This document shows, piece after piece, positions 1 to 8,938 of a stretch of DNA of 40,855 bases. The stretch lies in NCBI RefSeq assembly GCF_018448885.1, contig NZ_RCWB01000040.1, positions 1 through 40,855 on the forward strand, given 5' to 3'. The stretch's first letter is position 1. Every line of letters starts with the position of its first letter. The notes beneath the pieces were generated by a model that was given only the letters and a program-made list of their open reading frames with translations, was not told the origin of the DNA and did no database searches. A program made the position numbers and the translations under genes. The stretch comes from Photorhabdus caribbeanensis (lineage in GTDB: Bacteria > Pseudomonadota > Gammaproteobacteria > Enterobacterales > Enterobacteriaceae).

Positions 1-51
1 TATGTGGGAATAACAGATTATCCACCGACTCATAACTTACGGAGAAAATGA
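1..51 (+). CDS. 3' end of an unidentified upstream gene
   Basis: The window opens inside an open frame whose last 16 residues read YVGITDYPPTHNLRRK, ending in TGA at 49-51. The stop overlaps the ATG at 48 of the next gene in an ATGA arrangement, which normally means translational coupling. The rest of the gene lies outside the window, so no function can be assigned. Because the next gene resembles a type VI immunity family, this could be the end of a cognate effector, but that is inference from position only. Confidence 0.45.
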   Translation, partial: YVGITDYPPTHNLRRK

Positions 52-539
52 TGGAAACTGTAGATGACTTTGCCCAGTTGAAATCACAACTGACCGCGTT
101 TACCTTCCTCAATGGCGATGGGCTGACCGTTTCTCGTCTGGGTCTCTCAATTACCCTGTTTTTTAAACAGGGTTACATCCTGGAGAAAAAGCAACGCATT
201 CTGGCCTGTTACCAGCGCTTTCGCGAAGAGTTTGGCTCTCACCTGCGTTTTCACCGTCATGAGCTGGAAGGACTAAAAAAATATTCCCCAGAAAATATTG
301 CCAAAGTGGAAGAAGGTATTCTTAATCAGAAAAAAAACCAGCTTTCTGGTTGGGTAGTCAGTGATGGTTTTACTGACAATTCTGTGGGTTTTTATGAATC
401 ATCCCCCTTTGTTTTTTTCTTCATTAAATCACTAATAAATAGTTTTCTAGTACATAGTGAAAAAATACTTGAATGTCAGTTTATTCTATTGATGTTATTT
501 TACGTGATTACTGCTTTTCAACCTTCGGTTAATGGTTAG
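48..539 (+). CDS. DUF3396-like putative immunity protein, apparently truncated
   Basis: 163 residues. The first ~115 residues (LSITLFFKQGY, then a basic helix and FGSHLRFHRHELEG, later VSDGFTDNSVGFYE) resemble the DUF3396 / type VI immunity family as I remember it. The expected continuation is lost. From about residue 119 the frame turns into a hydrophobic, AT-rich tail with no family resemblance, and the protein is about half the length I expect for the family. A GGAG ribosome site at 41-44 precedes two in-frame ATGs (48 and 51). The start overlaps the stop of the upstream gene. Most likely a broken immunity gene from a toxin-immunity pair. The family assignment is from memory and only moderately certain. 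Confidence 0.4.
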   Translation: MMETVDDFAQLKSQLTAFTFLNGDGLTVSRLGLSITLFFKQGYILEKKQRILACYQRFREEFGSHLRFHRHELEGLKKYSPENIAKVEEGILNQKKNQLSGWVVSDGFTDNSVGFYESSPFVFFFIKSLINSFLVHSEKILECQFILLMLFYVITAFQPSVNG

Positions 540-708
540 TGAATTTCGACTAAATGTCATTAATCACACTACTGAAAACTTTGATTCGTTGTGTTAAATC
601 AGTCCGTTGAATGAAATGTTTAATCTTTCCCTGTTTGTCTTTTTAAATAGTCATGTCTGGTTAGGTAAATGTAAAATAAGTGGAGGGCAGTATTACTGAT
701 TTACCGAT

Positions 709-731
709 ATACCCGTCATCTTTCAAGTTGC
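709..731 (+). repeat. Solo terminus of the 125-bp interspersed repeat
   Basis: ATACCCGTCATCTTTCAAGT and the bases just after it are identical to the left end of the full 125-bp repeat at 22864-22988. The rest of that repeat is absent here. It is either a decayed copy or a deletion product. Confidence 0.6.
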
Positions 732-844
732 GTTTTCTCTTCCAATGTCAGCATGACATCGGACTTTTTACCCGCTTTTAAAACCACGCTGATAGATAAA
801 AAAGGCTTTTTTTAACAATTGCCTCGTAAATCCTGGCCTAATGC

Positions 845-903
845 GAGGGTGTCGCAAAAGGCCAGCATTGAAAATAAACCCGCAGAGATTTATTGCCTGT
901 TAT
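845..903 (+). repeat. Degenerate repeat, copy A
   Basis: GAGGGTGTCGCAAAAGG, then GAAAATAAACCC and CAGAGATTTATT, then CTGTTAT. The same blocks in the same order occur on the opposite strand at 36288-36359. A further block (GTATTTTCTGC) lies beyond both copies, so the shared unit was probably longer. Probably the eroded end of an insertion sequence. Transposase coding could not be recognised. Confidence 0.5.
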
Positions 904-1125
904 TGGAACTCCAGTCTCTGGATGCTACGTAAGGCAGAAAATACCGCTCTTTCTCCGCATGATAAATAAACCGCAATTTTGGGTAGATTTTTCTGACACC
1001 CGGTGTGAATGGAAAGCATCAGTTGTCGTAGAAATGTCGTCATGAAGGAACCGCGTTTGGAATGGGAACCTCAATCTTAGCTGATAAAGGAGAGCTTTTG
1101 CGGTACCTTCTTTACGGAGGGAACG

Positions 1126-2034
1126 TCACCCAAGGTTTTGCAGGGTATTCTCTAACGCTTGATGCAGTAATTCACGGTCATGGCGGTAGGGAACATCCTG
1201 TGCTTCGAGTATTTGCTGAGTGATAATTCGGTCGTTAAGGCCGCTGATATCTGTGCACGGGCCAACAATGACCGCATCAATTATCCGGCTGCCAATTTTG
1301 TTTTCCATTATTTCCAGCTTATCTTTCAGTGTCAGTTCAGCAGCGGCGGCACTTAATTCTTTGCCAAGATTACCGATATAAATCATATTGGCATAGCTAC
1401 GACGCAGTGCTTGGGTGAGATCTTCAAGCAAAAGCAATGGCATCAGACTAGTAAAGAAGCTGCCTGGGCCGATGATAATCAGATCTGCCTGAGTAATAGC
1501 CTCCAATGCCTCTTTTGTTGCCGTCGCGGGAGGATAAAGCATCAACTCCTGAGGAATACAGTGCAACTGATCAACATTAACTTCGCCATAAATGGTGTTG
1601 CCTTGATCATCTATCGCCATCAGGTCAACGGGCTGTTCAGACATTGGAATAAGATGAGCATTAACTTTCAGCAAACTGCGGATTAAATTAATCGCCTCAA
1701 GGGGCCTGACACTCAGATGATCCAACGCTTTAAGCATCAGATTACCCAAGTTATGCCCTGCCAATTCGCCATTGCCGCCGAAACGGTATTCGAACATTGC
1801 CGATGCGACACTGGGTTCGGTAATAAGCTGATTTAAACAATTGCGGGTATCACCCCAGGCAATACCGCCTTCTGAGCGTCGGATTCTGCCGGTAGAGCCG
1901 CCATTATCTGTCGTGGTGACGATACCTGTCAGGCGGGAGCCTAATGATGAAAGAGAGGACATAACGCGCCCAAGGCCATGACCTCCGCCTAAAGCAACTA
2001 CCCGATCTAAATCGGCTAATGTGCGGTTTCGCAT
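1126..2034 (-). CDS. ybhK: YvcK/YbhK-family putative gluconeogenesis factor
   Basis: 302 residues from the ATG at 2034. That start has an AGGAA ribosome site just upstream and gives the conserved N terminus [20 protein letters not shown]; an ATG 36 bases further upstream is disfavoured. The glycine-rich [11 protein letters not shown], the [13 protein letters not shown] segment and [16 protein letters not shown] are hallmarks of the YvcK/CofD-like fold, which binds nucleotide sugars. In Bacillus, YvcK affects cell shape and growth on gluconeogenic carbon; the E. coli counterpart YbhK is poorly characterised. Length matches E. coli YbhK. It is divergent from moaA across a ~380-bp region carrying the Moco riboswitch, the same arrangement as in E. 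coli. Confidence 0.93.
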   Translation of the reverse strand: MRNRTLADLDRVVALGGGHGLGRVMSSLSSLGSRLTGIVTTTDNGGSTGRIRRSEGGIAWGDTRNCLNQLITEPSVASAMFEYRFGGNGELAGHNLGNLMLKALDHLSVRPLEAINLIRSLLKVNAHLIPMSEQPVDLMAIDDQGNTIYGEVNVDQLHCIPQELMLYPPATATKEALEAITQADLIIIGPGSFFTSLMPLLLLEDLTQALRRSYANMIYIGNLGKELSAAAAELTLKDKLEIMENKIGSRIIDAVIVGPCTDISGLNDRIITQQILEAQDVPYRHDRELLHQALENTLQNLG

Positions 2035-2289
2035 AGAATTCCTGTTGCTAACTGAACGTATATTTACCAAATAATTTTAACGTAATTTATTATAAAACAC
2101 GATTAACCAACTCGCGTTATGATTGGACGCAATGTTTTAATTAATCATCAATAGAAATTGCCTGCGATTTATTCTGCCACTGGCTAATTCATTGTATATT
2201 CAATTATATAACGAAGGCAGGTATTCGCATTTTCCTTTGTTAAGCGCTAGAATTTGTATTGGGAATGTAAATCATAGATGTTGAAATTA

Positions 2290-2408
2290 ACTCCTAGCCT
2301 CTGCATCTAACTCACTTTTTACACAGCGATATGATGTTTTGGCCGTGACCATTGAGTCATCAGGATGTGAGGTAGAAATGCCCGCGTCTCCCGTGTTTGG
2401 AAGGGTGT
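2290..2408 (+). promoter_or_regulatory. Molybdenum cofactor (Moco) riboswitch upstream of moaA
   Basis: The leader carries the conserved blocks of the Moco RNA motif known from the E. coli moaA leader: CTCCTAGCCTCTGCA near 2291, TTTGGCCGTGACCATTG near 2338, and GCGTCTCCCGTGTTTGG near 2384, followed by AAGGGTG. The last block contains the moaA ribosome site (GGAAGGG, about 2399-2405). Ligand-dependent folding could therefore hide or expose the Shine-Dalgarno sequence, as proposed for E. coli. Boundaries are approximate and the structure was not folded by computer. Confidence 0.85.
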
Positions 2409-2412
2409 TATT

Positions 2413-3393
2413 GTGGAACAACTCATAGACGCTTTTGCCCGTAAATTTTACTATTTGCGGCTATCTATTACCGATGTATGTAATTTTCGGTGTACTTATT
2501 GCTTGCCGGAGGGTTATAAACCCCGTGGACATCATTCCTTTTTGACATTATCCGAAATCCGCCTTGTTGGCCGAGCGTTTTCTGAGTTGGGTACCGAGAA
2601 AATCCGTTTGACGGGTGGCGAACCGACCATGCGCCGTGATTTCACCGATATTATTTCCGCTATCCGTGAGAATAAGTTGATTAAAACCCTGGCGGTAACT
2701 ACTAACGGTTATCGAATGGAACGGGATGTTGCTCAGTGGAAACAGGCGGGTTTAACCGCAGTGAATGTCAGTATGGACACGCTTGATCCCCGCCAGTTTC
2801 ATGCAATTACCGGACAGGACAAATTTTTTCAGGTGATGGGCGGTATTGATGCAGCATTTGCGGCGGGTTTTAATAAAGTGAAAGTCAACGTGGTGCTGAT
2901 GAAAAATGTTAATGATATCCGCCTGCCCGCTTTCTTGAACTGGATAAAAAATCGTCCGATTCAATTGAGATTTATCGAGTTGATGGAAACTGGTGATGGT
3001 GGTGAAATGTTTCGTCAATACCACATTTCGGGGGAAACTATCCGGGAACGTCTGTTGCTTGATGGTTGGCATTTGCTTCAACGTTCACGCAGTGATGGAC
3101 CGGCACAGGTTTTTAACCATCCTGATTATCAGGGAGAAATTGGTCTGATTATGCCTTATGAGAAAGATTTTTGTCGAAGTTGTAATCGGTTACGTGTTTC
3201 TTCAATAGGTAATCTTCATTTATGCCTGTTTGGTGAACAGGGGATACCACTGCGTGACTTATTGGCGAGTGAAGAACAGCTCGATGATCTGAAATTGCGT
3301 ATTCAGGGTGGGCTGCGCCATAAACGGGAAACCCATTTTCTTCATCAAGGCGACAGCGGCATCACCCCAAATCTTTCTGTCATTGGCGGTTGA
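2413..3393 (+). CDS. moaA: GTP 3',8-cyclase MoaA (radical SAM)
   Basis: 326 residues. Catalyses the first step of molybdopterin synthesis, converting GTP to 3',8-cyclo-GTP, with MoaC completing cyclic pyranopterin monophosphate. The radical-SAM cluster motif CxxxCxxC is at Cys23, Cys27 and Cys30. The C-terminal cluster ligands are Cys254, Cys257 and Cys271 ([10 protein letters not shown]...C). The protein ends in Gly-Gly, as MoaA proteins do. The start is a GTG directly after the riboswitch-embedded GGAAGGG and aligns with the E. coli N terminus. First gene of moaA-moaC-moaD-moaE. The E. coli moaB position between moaA and moaC is empty. Confidence 0.96.
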   Translation: MEQLIDAFARKFYYLRLSITDVCNFRCTYCLPEGYKPRGHHSFLTLSEIRLVGRAFSELGTEKIRLTGGEPTMRRDFTDIISAIRENKLIKTLAVTTNGYRMERDVAQWKQAGLTAVNVSMDTLDPRQFHAITGQDKFFQVMGGIDAAFAAGFNKVKVNVVLMKNVNDIRLPAFLNWIKNRPIQLRFIELMETGDGGEMFRQYHISGETIRERLLLDGWHLLQRSRSDGPAQVFNHPDYQGEIGLIMPYEKDFCRSCNRLRVSSIGNLHLCLFGEQGIPLRDLLASEEQLDDLKLRIQGGLRHKRETHFLHQGDSGITPNLSVIGG

Positions 3394-3432
3394 TTTACCG
3401 TCTAGATATTGTTGTTTTTTCAGGAGCTGAGA

Positions 3433-3912
3433 ATGTCTCAATTAACTCACATCAATTCTACCGGTGAAGCGCATATGGTTGATATTTCTGCTAAAGCTGA
3501 AACATCACGCGAGGCTCGGGCAGAAGCTTTTGTTGAAATGAAGCCGGAAACATTGGCAATGATTATTGACGGCAGCCATCACAAAGGTGATGTATTTGCA
3601 ACCGCGAGGATTGCGGGTATTCAAGCGGCAAAGCGCACATGGGAATTAATTCCGCTATGTCATCCATTACAGCTAACTAAAGTAGAAATCCAGTTGGAGG
3701 CACAGACAGAATATAACCGGGTTAGAATTGAATCTTGTTGTCGTCTGACCGGGAGAACCGGGGTTGAAATGGAGGCACTGACAGCAGCGTCAGTCGCGGC
3801 TTTGACAATTTACGATATGTGTAAAGCGGTACAGAAAGATATGGTCATTGGGCCAGTGCGTTTGCTGGAGAAGATAGGTGGAAAATTAGGCCATTTTAAG
3901 GTGGAGCAATGA
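3433..3912 (+). CDS. moaC: Cyclic pyranopterin monophosphate synthase MoaC
   Basis: 159 residues from the ATG at 3433, chosen because CAGGAG at 3421-3426 is correctly spaced and the N terminus [17 protein letters not shown] aligns with E. coli MoaC. An upstream ATG at 3409 would add eight unconserved residues. Works after MoaA to form cPMP. Conserved features include the LCHP motif, [20 protein letters not shown] and KAVQKDM. It starts 39 bases after moaA and overlaps moaD by four bases. Confidence 0.96.
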   Translation: MSQLTHINSTGEAHMVDISAKAETSREARAEAFVEMKPETLAMIIDGSHHKGDVFATARIAGIQAAKRTWELIPLCHPLQLTKVEIQLEAQTEYNRVRIESCCRLTGRTGVEMEALTAASVAALTIYDMCKAVQKDMVIGPVRLLEKIGGKLGHFKVEQ

Positions 3913-4154
3913 TTAAAGTACTATTTTTTGCTCAGGTACGTGAGCTGGTAGGTACTGATTCACTGGATCTCGATAATCGTTATACAACCGTTGATAGTTT
4001 GAGAAAGGCGTTAATAGCAAAGGGAGAACGTTGGGCCTTGGCGTTGGAAGATGGAAAATTGTTGGCAGCGGTAAACCAATCTCTCGTTCATGGCGGGCAC
4101 TTATTACAGGATGGTGATGAAGTGGCCTTTTTCCCCCCAGTGACTGGGGGATGA
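3909..4154 (+). CDS. moaD: Molybdopterin synthase small subunit MoaD
   Basis: 81 residues with a ubiquitin-like beta-grasp pattern, ending in the essential Gly-Gly (FPPVTGG). In this family the terminal glycine is adenylated by MoeB and converted to a thiocarboxylate, the sulfur donor for cPMP. Start overlaps the moaC stop (ATGA), and moaE begins four bases after the moaD stop, giving coupled production of the two synthase subunits. Confidence 0.95.
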   Translation: MIKVLFFAQVRELVGTDSLDLDNRYTTVDSLRKALIAKGERWALALEDGKLLAAVNQSLVHGGHLLQDGDEVAFFPPVTGG

Positions 4155-4157
4155 TAA

Positions 4158-4613
4158 ATGAAAAACACCCGCATTTTCGTTGGGCCGGAAAATTTCAATG
4201 TAGGGGATGAATATCAATGGCTTGCTCAATGTGATGAAGATGGTGCTATCGTCACGTTCACCGGCAAAGTCCGCAATCATAATTTGGGCGATAATGTCGG
4301 GGCGATGAGATTGGAACATTATCCGGGCATGACGGAAAAAACGTTACGGAATATTGTTACCGAAGCCCGCAATCGCTGGCCGTTGCAGCGAATCAGTGTT
4401 GTCCATCGGGTTGGTACGCTGCGCCCGGGTGATCAGATTGTGTTTGTAGGTGTAACCGGTGCTCATCGTCATATGGCATTTGAAGCGGCTGAATTTATTA
4501 TGGATTACTTGAAAACGCAGGCGCCTTTCTGGAAAAAAGAGTTTTTGCCTGATGGTGAACGTTGGGTTGAATCCCGTGAGAGTGATCAGGAAGCCGTGAA
4601 ACGTTGGTCATGA
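4158..4613 (+). CDS. moaE: Molybdopterin synthase catalytic subunit MoaE
   Basis: 151 residues, the usual length. Forms the MoaD2-MoaE2 heterotetramer that puts two sulfurs on cPMP. The active-site lysines known in E. coli (119 and 126) are present at the same positions (YLKTQAPFWKKE). TFTGKVRNHNLGD and LEHYPGMTEK are conserved. Last gene of the moa operon. No strong terminator follows; a CGAAGC/GCTTCG palindrome lies at 4633-4644. Confidence 0.95.
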   Translation: MKNTRIFVGPENFNVGDEYQWLAQCDEDGAIVTFTGKVRNHNLGDNVGAMRLEHYPGMTEKTLRNIVTEARNRWPLQRISVVHRVGTLRPGDQIVFVGVTGAHRHMAFEAAEFIMDYLKTQAPFWKKEFLPDGERWVESRESDQEAVKRWS

Positions 4614-4793
4614 AAGTGTTAGCTAAATTCTGCGAAGCGCTTCGAAAAAGGATTGAATAAAAAGATTGCTATATGAGTAATTATTGAATAGTTAATTGTT
4701 TTGTTTATTTTCTATGATAATGTATAAAACTTGAGTGGGTTGTTGATACTGAACAACCTAGGTTTTTAATATCGTTATATAAAGGTAAGCTTC

Positions 4794-5504
4794 ATGGATC
4801 GATATCCACGCTCTAATGGTTCGATAATCCAGCAAGCTGGAACCGGCCTACAAACTTATATGGCCCAGGTTTATGGCTGGATGACTTGTGGTCTGTTGTT
4901 AACCGCGTTTGTGGCTTGGTATGTGTCACTACATCAGGATGTTGTTTCATATATTTTTTCACACTCAATACTATTCTATGGATTGATTATTGCCCAGTTT
5001 GGGTTGGTTTTCGTCCTCTCTGGCATGATTAACCGCATGGGAGCTTCGTTAGCCACAGGGTTGTTTATGCTCTATTCGGCGCTGACCGGCCTGACGCTTT
5101 CCAGTATTTTCGTTATCTATTCTATCGGCTCCATTGCTAGCACTTTTGTCGTGACGGCGGGGATGTTTGGTGCGCTGAGTTTTTACGGCTATACCACCAA
5201 ACGTAGCCTGAGTGGCCTTGGTAGCTTCTTGTTTATGGGGCTGATCGGCATCATTTTGGCTTCTCTGATCAACTTATGGTTAAAGAGTGCAGCGTTGACG
5301 TGGGCAGTAACCTACATTGGCGTCGTTATCTTTGCGGGCTTGACCGCTTATGACACTCAGAAGCTAAAAGAGATGGGTGAAGATCTGGATGTGAATGACA
5401 AAGAGAATTTGCGTAAATTCTCGATTGTTGGCGCACTGACGCTGTATCTAGACTTCATCAACATGTTCTTGATGTTATTGCGTATTTTTGGCGATCGCCG
5501 TTAA
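4794..5504 (+). CDS. ybhL: Bax-inhibitor-1-like membrane protein YbhL
   Basis: 236 residues with about seven hydrophobic helices and the BI-1/TMBIM C-terminal pattern (GLTAYDTQKLKEMGE, then ALTLYLDFINMFLMLLRIFGDRR). Close to full-length identity in pattern with E. coli YbhL. Inner-membrane protein; the family is linked to calcium leak or stress, but the bacterial YbhL role is not established. Preceded by an AT-rich 180-bp promoter region and followed by a clear terminator, so probably its own transcription unit. Its position after moaE is the same as in E. coli. Confidence 0.93.
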   Translation: MDRYPRSNGSIIQQAGTGLQTYMAQVYGWMTCGLLLTAFVAWYVSLHQDVVSYIFSHSILFYGLIIAQFGLVFVLSGMINRMGASLATGLFMLYSALTGLTLSSIFVIYSIGSIASTFVVTAGMFGALSFYGYTTKRSLSGLGSFLFMGLIGIILASLINLWLKSAALTWAVTYIGVVIFAGLTAYDTQKLKEMGEDLDVNDKENLRKFSIVGALTLYLDFINMFLMLLRIFGDRR

Positions 5505-5516
5505 TTGATATTTTCC

Positions 5517-5550
5517 AGTGTAGCTAAAGTAATTTTAGCTACACTGAGTT
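5517..5550 (+). terminator. Rho-independent terminator after ybhL
   Basis: Perfect 12-bp stem AGTGTAGCTAAA / TTTAGCTACACT (5517-5528 and 5534-5545) with a five-base loop, 13 bases after the ybhL stop, followed by a T-rich tail. Confidence 0.85.
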
Positions 5551-5555
5551 TTGGG

Positions 5556-6238
5556 TTTATTTTCTAATAACAAAGAATTATATTGCTTTATTGATCTAAA
5601 AATTCACGATTATATTTTTATGAATTGTGCTGATGCTTATGTTAAAAAAGTATTTATGGAATCAATAATATCTAAATAACTGGTGTGGTTATTTTTTTAT
5701 ACCGAATGATTCTTTTAAATTGGTTTAGCAGTTGATGGTGAGAAATGCCTATGAAGCATGTCTTGAATGCGGATTAACTCCACGTAATTCATATTTAACC
5801 TCAGCTTTGTTTAAAAATAGCGATATCACAATCCCATAAATTCAATCTCGGTTTTTTATGTTGGAATGTATAAGCAATTTTAGATATGCCTGAGGATCTC
5901 CATAATTTTATTTTCTTTAGCAAAAACTTTGATTATGCCTCAGGAGCTTTAAGCAAATCTCAGGCTATTTACTGAGGCATTATTACTCCAAATATAATAA
6001 TTTTTTGTTATTATAAAATATACCGAATGAACTTCAAGATGCTTGAGCCGTCAGACATAAAAACATTTAAATTCAACAACATAATCTTTTTTCAAACATG
6101 CACTTTGAAGTATCTTGAGTATAAGTGGCGTAATTATAATGGTTAATATGTATTTTTATATGAATTATTTATGATTAATTGATTTTTTTTCATGATAATA
6201 TAAATTGCTACAAAGGGAAAATTTATTACATCGGAGCC
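5556..6238. other. AT-rich gap with repeat remnants before the oxoamine synthase gene
   Basis: No supported gene. Near 5699 there is a half-site resembling the repeat ends (ATACCGAATGATTCTTTT). A 34-codon open frame begins at 5734 but has no ribosome site and a stop just upstream. At 5936-5978 an imperfect pair TGCCTCAG/CTGAGGCA could form a weak hairpin. The complete small element at 6020-6122 is listed separately. The promoter of the downstream gene should lie in the last ~100 bases, which are too AT-rich to call a single -10. Confidence 0.4.
6020..6122. repeat. ~103-bp MITE-like element with terminal inverted repeats
   Basis: The left end ATACCGAATGAACTTCAAG is matched in inverted form by the right end (CTTTGAAGTATCTTGAGTAT). 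The termini share ATAC and the TTCAAG core with the 125-bp repeats in the lipase region, so it may be a diverged relative. It carries no coding capacity. It sits directly upstream of the oxoamine synthase gene and may affect its expression. Confidence 0.5.
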
Positions 6239-7530
6239 ATGATTCACAATATTCTCACAAGAGAATTCAATGGGATTTATTATATGAATAATAATAAATT
6301 TATAAATTACAAGAAAATTATTAACATCTCAGAAAATGATTGGGAAAATGCAGAAAATAATAAGATATCAGGTTTAGATGTAAAGGTATCTGGTATAAAT
6401 TATATGACAGACCAATATGGCCGAGATTTTCATCATTTCTGTACTACATCATATCTTGGTCTAGATTATCATAAAGATATATTAAATGGTGCTATAGACG
6501 CGATAAAAGAAACTGGGTCACTTCGCATACCTAACTCGAAGAATAGGTGTAAACTTTCCATCTTGGAAGATTATGAACAGGAATTGTCAGCGTTATTTAA
6601 TGCCGAATGTTTAAGTACATTATCATGTAGTTCTGCAAGTTCAGGGATATTGCCTTTGCTTGCATCGGGTGTTTTCACTGGAAACGTAAACCCGGTGATG
6701 GTATTTGACAAATATTCTCATTATTCTATGAACCATTTAAAACCGTCATGTGCTGATGAAACCGAGGTGATAACAGCTCCACATAACGATATGGGTTATC
6801 TTGAAGATATATGTAAAATACATAAGAAAGTAGTTTATGTGGCAGACGGTGTATATAGTATGGGGGGTGTTGCTGACATAAGTTCAATAATGTATTTAAA
6901 AGAACGATATGGGTTATTCACCTACTTGGATGATTCACATGCTTTATCTGCTATAGGAGATAAAGGCTGTGGATATGTAAGGTCACATATTAAGGAGCTG
7001 GATGAAGACTCCATTATCGTTGCTTCTTTGGCTAAATCATTTGCAGCCAGTGGTGGTTTAGTCATGTTGGGCAGTCGTAATCAAAAGAAACTCATTCATC
7101 GCTATGGTGGCCTGAGTAATTGGTCTCAGAGCTTAAATTCAGCGGCAATAGGAGCTGGAAGAGCTTCAATTAGGATACATTACAAGCCTGAGCTTAAAGA
7201 GCTTCAGGAAAAATTGAAAAAAATATACAATTATTTGACAGTTTAATCACTACAGATCAATTTGGCAGTTCGACTGCAATACGATTAATTCAATGTGGTG
7301 ATGCTGCGTTGGCAAATAAAACGGCTGCATTTCTAGCTGAAAATGGCTTTTTTACATCGTCAGTTTTTTTCCCTGTCGTTCCTCAAGGGCGGGCTGCAAT
7401 TAGAGTAACTCTCAGAGCTGACATGGATAGTGATTTAATTAAACGATTTTGTTATTTAATTACTGATTTCTTAAGAGAGTCCTTATATCAAGAGAGTGCC
7501 ACTTTAAACTCCCTAATAAGTGTAGCGTAA
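6239..7530 (+). pseudogene. PLP-dependent alpha-oxoamine synthase, interrupted by a one-base frameshift
   Basis: Fold-type I PLP enzyme of the class II aminotransferase/KAPA-synthase group (BioF, KBL, HemA, CqsA), which condense an acyl-thioester with an amino acid or similar donor. Seen, numbering from the ATG at 6239: SYLGLDYH near residue 71, DKYSHYS near 157, the DDSH motif (Asp231 and His234 for the cofactor) and the PLP lysine in SLAKSFAASGG (Lys266). The first frame stops at 7246. The second frame, open from just before this point to 7530, supplies the missing C-terminal domain (TTDQFGSSTAIRLIQ, then FFPVVPQGRAAIRVTL). Adding one A to the A7 run at 7217-7223 joins the two frames. The usual GSGGSR loop is replaced (GSLRIPNSKNR), as in CqsA-type enzymes, so the substrate is not predictable. 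The start is uncertain (ATG 6239 or 6284; a TTG at 6179 is unlikely). The region is AT-rich compared with the moa genes, suggesting transfer. Confidence 0.75.
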
Positions 7531-7637
7531 AGAAGATAATTTTATTGTGGGGAGGGGATAAAAATCTCATACCCCATATTAAATCTTCTCATTAAAATCA
7601 TTTTCCAAGTGTACAAAACAATTATCGGTTCATAAAA

Positions 7638-8792
7638 ATGAAAAAAAAATTATTATTAATACCATGTATATCCATTTTTATAGCCCAACTTGGTATGACC
7701 ATATATCTCCCTGCTGTACCTGAAATCGCGTCAGACTTACACTTAAATATAAATCATACTTCATGGATGCTTTCATCATACTTAATTGGAATGGCTTCAT
7801 TAATGCTGGTGTGGGGGGGAATATGTGATATTTTTGGGAAAAAGAAGTCAATGTTTTTTGCTCTTATTATATTATTTGCATGTAGTATTGGTGTGACGCT
7901 ATCAACTAATATTTATTCTTTGATTTTAATTAGATTCTTTCAGGGAGTTGGAGCCGGTGGAGTTTCTGTTATTGCCAGATCAATTTTGCGTGATAATTTT
8001 AGAGGAGATGAGTTGGCAAAAGCATTATCTTACTTATCTATAGCATTTGTCATTTCTTTGGGAATTGGGCAATCGATAGGTTCTGTTATACTGACTACTC
8101 TGGGGTGGAAATCTATATTTTATGTTTTGGCTTTTGGATCATTAATCTCAATGCTGTTGTTGCCATCGGAAAAATATAATCACAGTAAAAATGAAGAAAA
8201 TTCAGTATATAACTATATCAATTTGTTAAAAAATAAATATTATATATGTGCGGTTTTCATTGGTGGAATTGGCTATGGTGCAATTATATCATTCAATATT
8301 ATGGCCCCATTGATTTTTAAGTTTAATTTTGGCTGGTCTGAAAGCCAATATGGTATTATAGGCATTCCAATCAGTATATCTTATTTACTTGGAGCGATAA
8401 TTTTAAATCGATACATAGTATATTGCGGTAGAACTAATCTCATGAAAATAGGAATAATTTTAATTCTTATTGGTGGTGTGGTTATGTTTGTTGGGAGTAT
8501 TGTGGGGGGCGTTCTGGAGATTATACTATATAGTGCTTATTCCTTAGTTGTTCTTGGGCAAGCGATAAACTACCCGATCAGTTTATCTATTGCCTCAGAT
8601 AACACATCTGTAACAGGTTCTTCTGTGATGGCATTAATTGGTTTTATTCACCAAATCATAGCCGCGTTTGTTGGTGGTATAACCGGTCTTTTTTCATATA
8701 AAGAATCTTATATTCTACCTTTAACGATAATAGTGTTATCATCATTTTCACTATTTCTGTTTTATAAAGTTAATAAAAAATCTGAGAAATGA
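7638..8792 (+). CDS. MFS exporter, Bcr/CflA drug-resistance type
   Basis: 384 residues with about 12 membrane segments. The N terminus (TIYLPAVPEIASDLHLN) and loop 2-3 (GGICDIFGKKKSM) fit DHA1-type drug:proton antiporters of the Bcr/CflA group; RFFQGVGAGGVSVIARSILRDNF matches their motif C region. It begins 107 bases after the oxoamine synthase gene on the same strand, with equally AT-rich codons, so the two probably form a unit in which it exports the enzyme's product. The ribosome site is weak. Substrate unknown. Confidence 0.8.
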   Translation: MKKKLLLIPCISIFIAQLGMTIYLPAVPEIASDLHLNINHTSWMLSSYLIGMASLMLVWGGICDIFGKKKSMFFALIILFACSIGVTLSTNIYSLILIRFFQGVGAGGVSVIARSILRDNFRGDELAKALSYLSIAFVISLGIGQSIGSVILTTLGWKSIFYVLAFGSLISMLLLPSEKYNHSKNEENSVYNYINLLKNKYYICAVFIGGIGYGAIISFNIMAPLIFKFNFGWSESQYGIIGIPISISYLLGAIILNRYIVYCGRTNLMKIGIILILIGGVVMFVGSIVGGVLEIILYSAYSLVVLGQAINYPISLSIASDNTSVTGSSVMALIGFIHQIIAAFVGGITGLFSYKESYILPLTIIVLSSFSLFLFYKVNKKSEK

Positions 8793-8886
8793 TTATTGTC
8801 ATGTATAAGTTAAAGTCTGGTTTTCCTTGATACCGGCTCAATTGGTTAATGTTTGTATAAAAATACTCTGATTGTTCGTAACCTGT

Positions 8887-8910
8887 CTACCACCGATATT
8901 TTGGTGGTAG
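8887..8910. terminator. Intergenic hairpin between convergent genes
   Basis: Perfect 8-bp stem CTACCACC/GGTGGTAG with an 8-base AT-rich loop and a T-rich right flank, lying between the MFS gene and the converging ybhR. Likely a shared terminator. Confidence 0.6.
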
Positions 8911-8938
8911 GTTATATATTTCATTTCTATTCTTTGAC

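Larger units (their letters stand above)
541..1125. other. Gene-free stretch with repeat debris
   Basis: No convincing coding frame between the truncated DUF3396-like gene and the YvcK-family gene. It holds a solo end of the 125-bp interspersed repeat (709-731), a small palindrome ATGTCA/TGACAT near 746-760, a run like aaaaaaggcttttttt near 797-813, and a degenerate sequence (845-903) that recurs inverted near 36.3 kb. It looks like an accumulation of mobile-element remnants. Confidence 0.5.

Noticed and set aside
4633-4644. CGAAGC/GCTTCG palindrome after moaE as a terminator
   Set aside because: Too short once a loop is allowed and followed by A rather than T on the plus strand.
5734-5838. 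34-codon open frame (MVRNAYEACLECGLTPRNSY...)
   Set aside because: Stop just upstream, no ribosome site, no family; may be a scrap of a gene but cannot be supported.
7309-7530. Separate 73-residue gene starting at a TTG
   Set aside because: The frame is open further upstream and continues the oxoamine synthase sequence exactly; it is the 3' part of the frameshifted gene.
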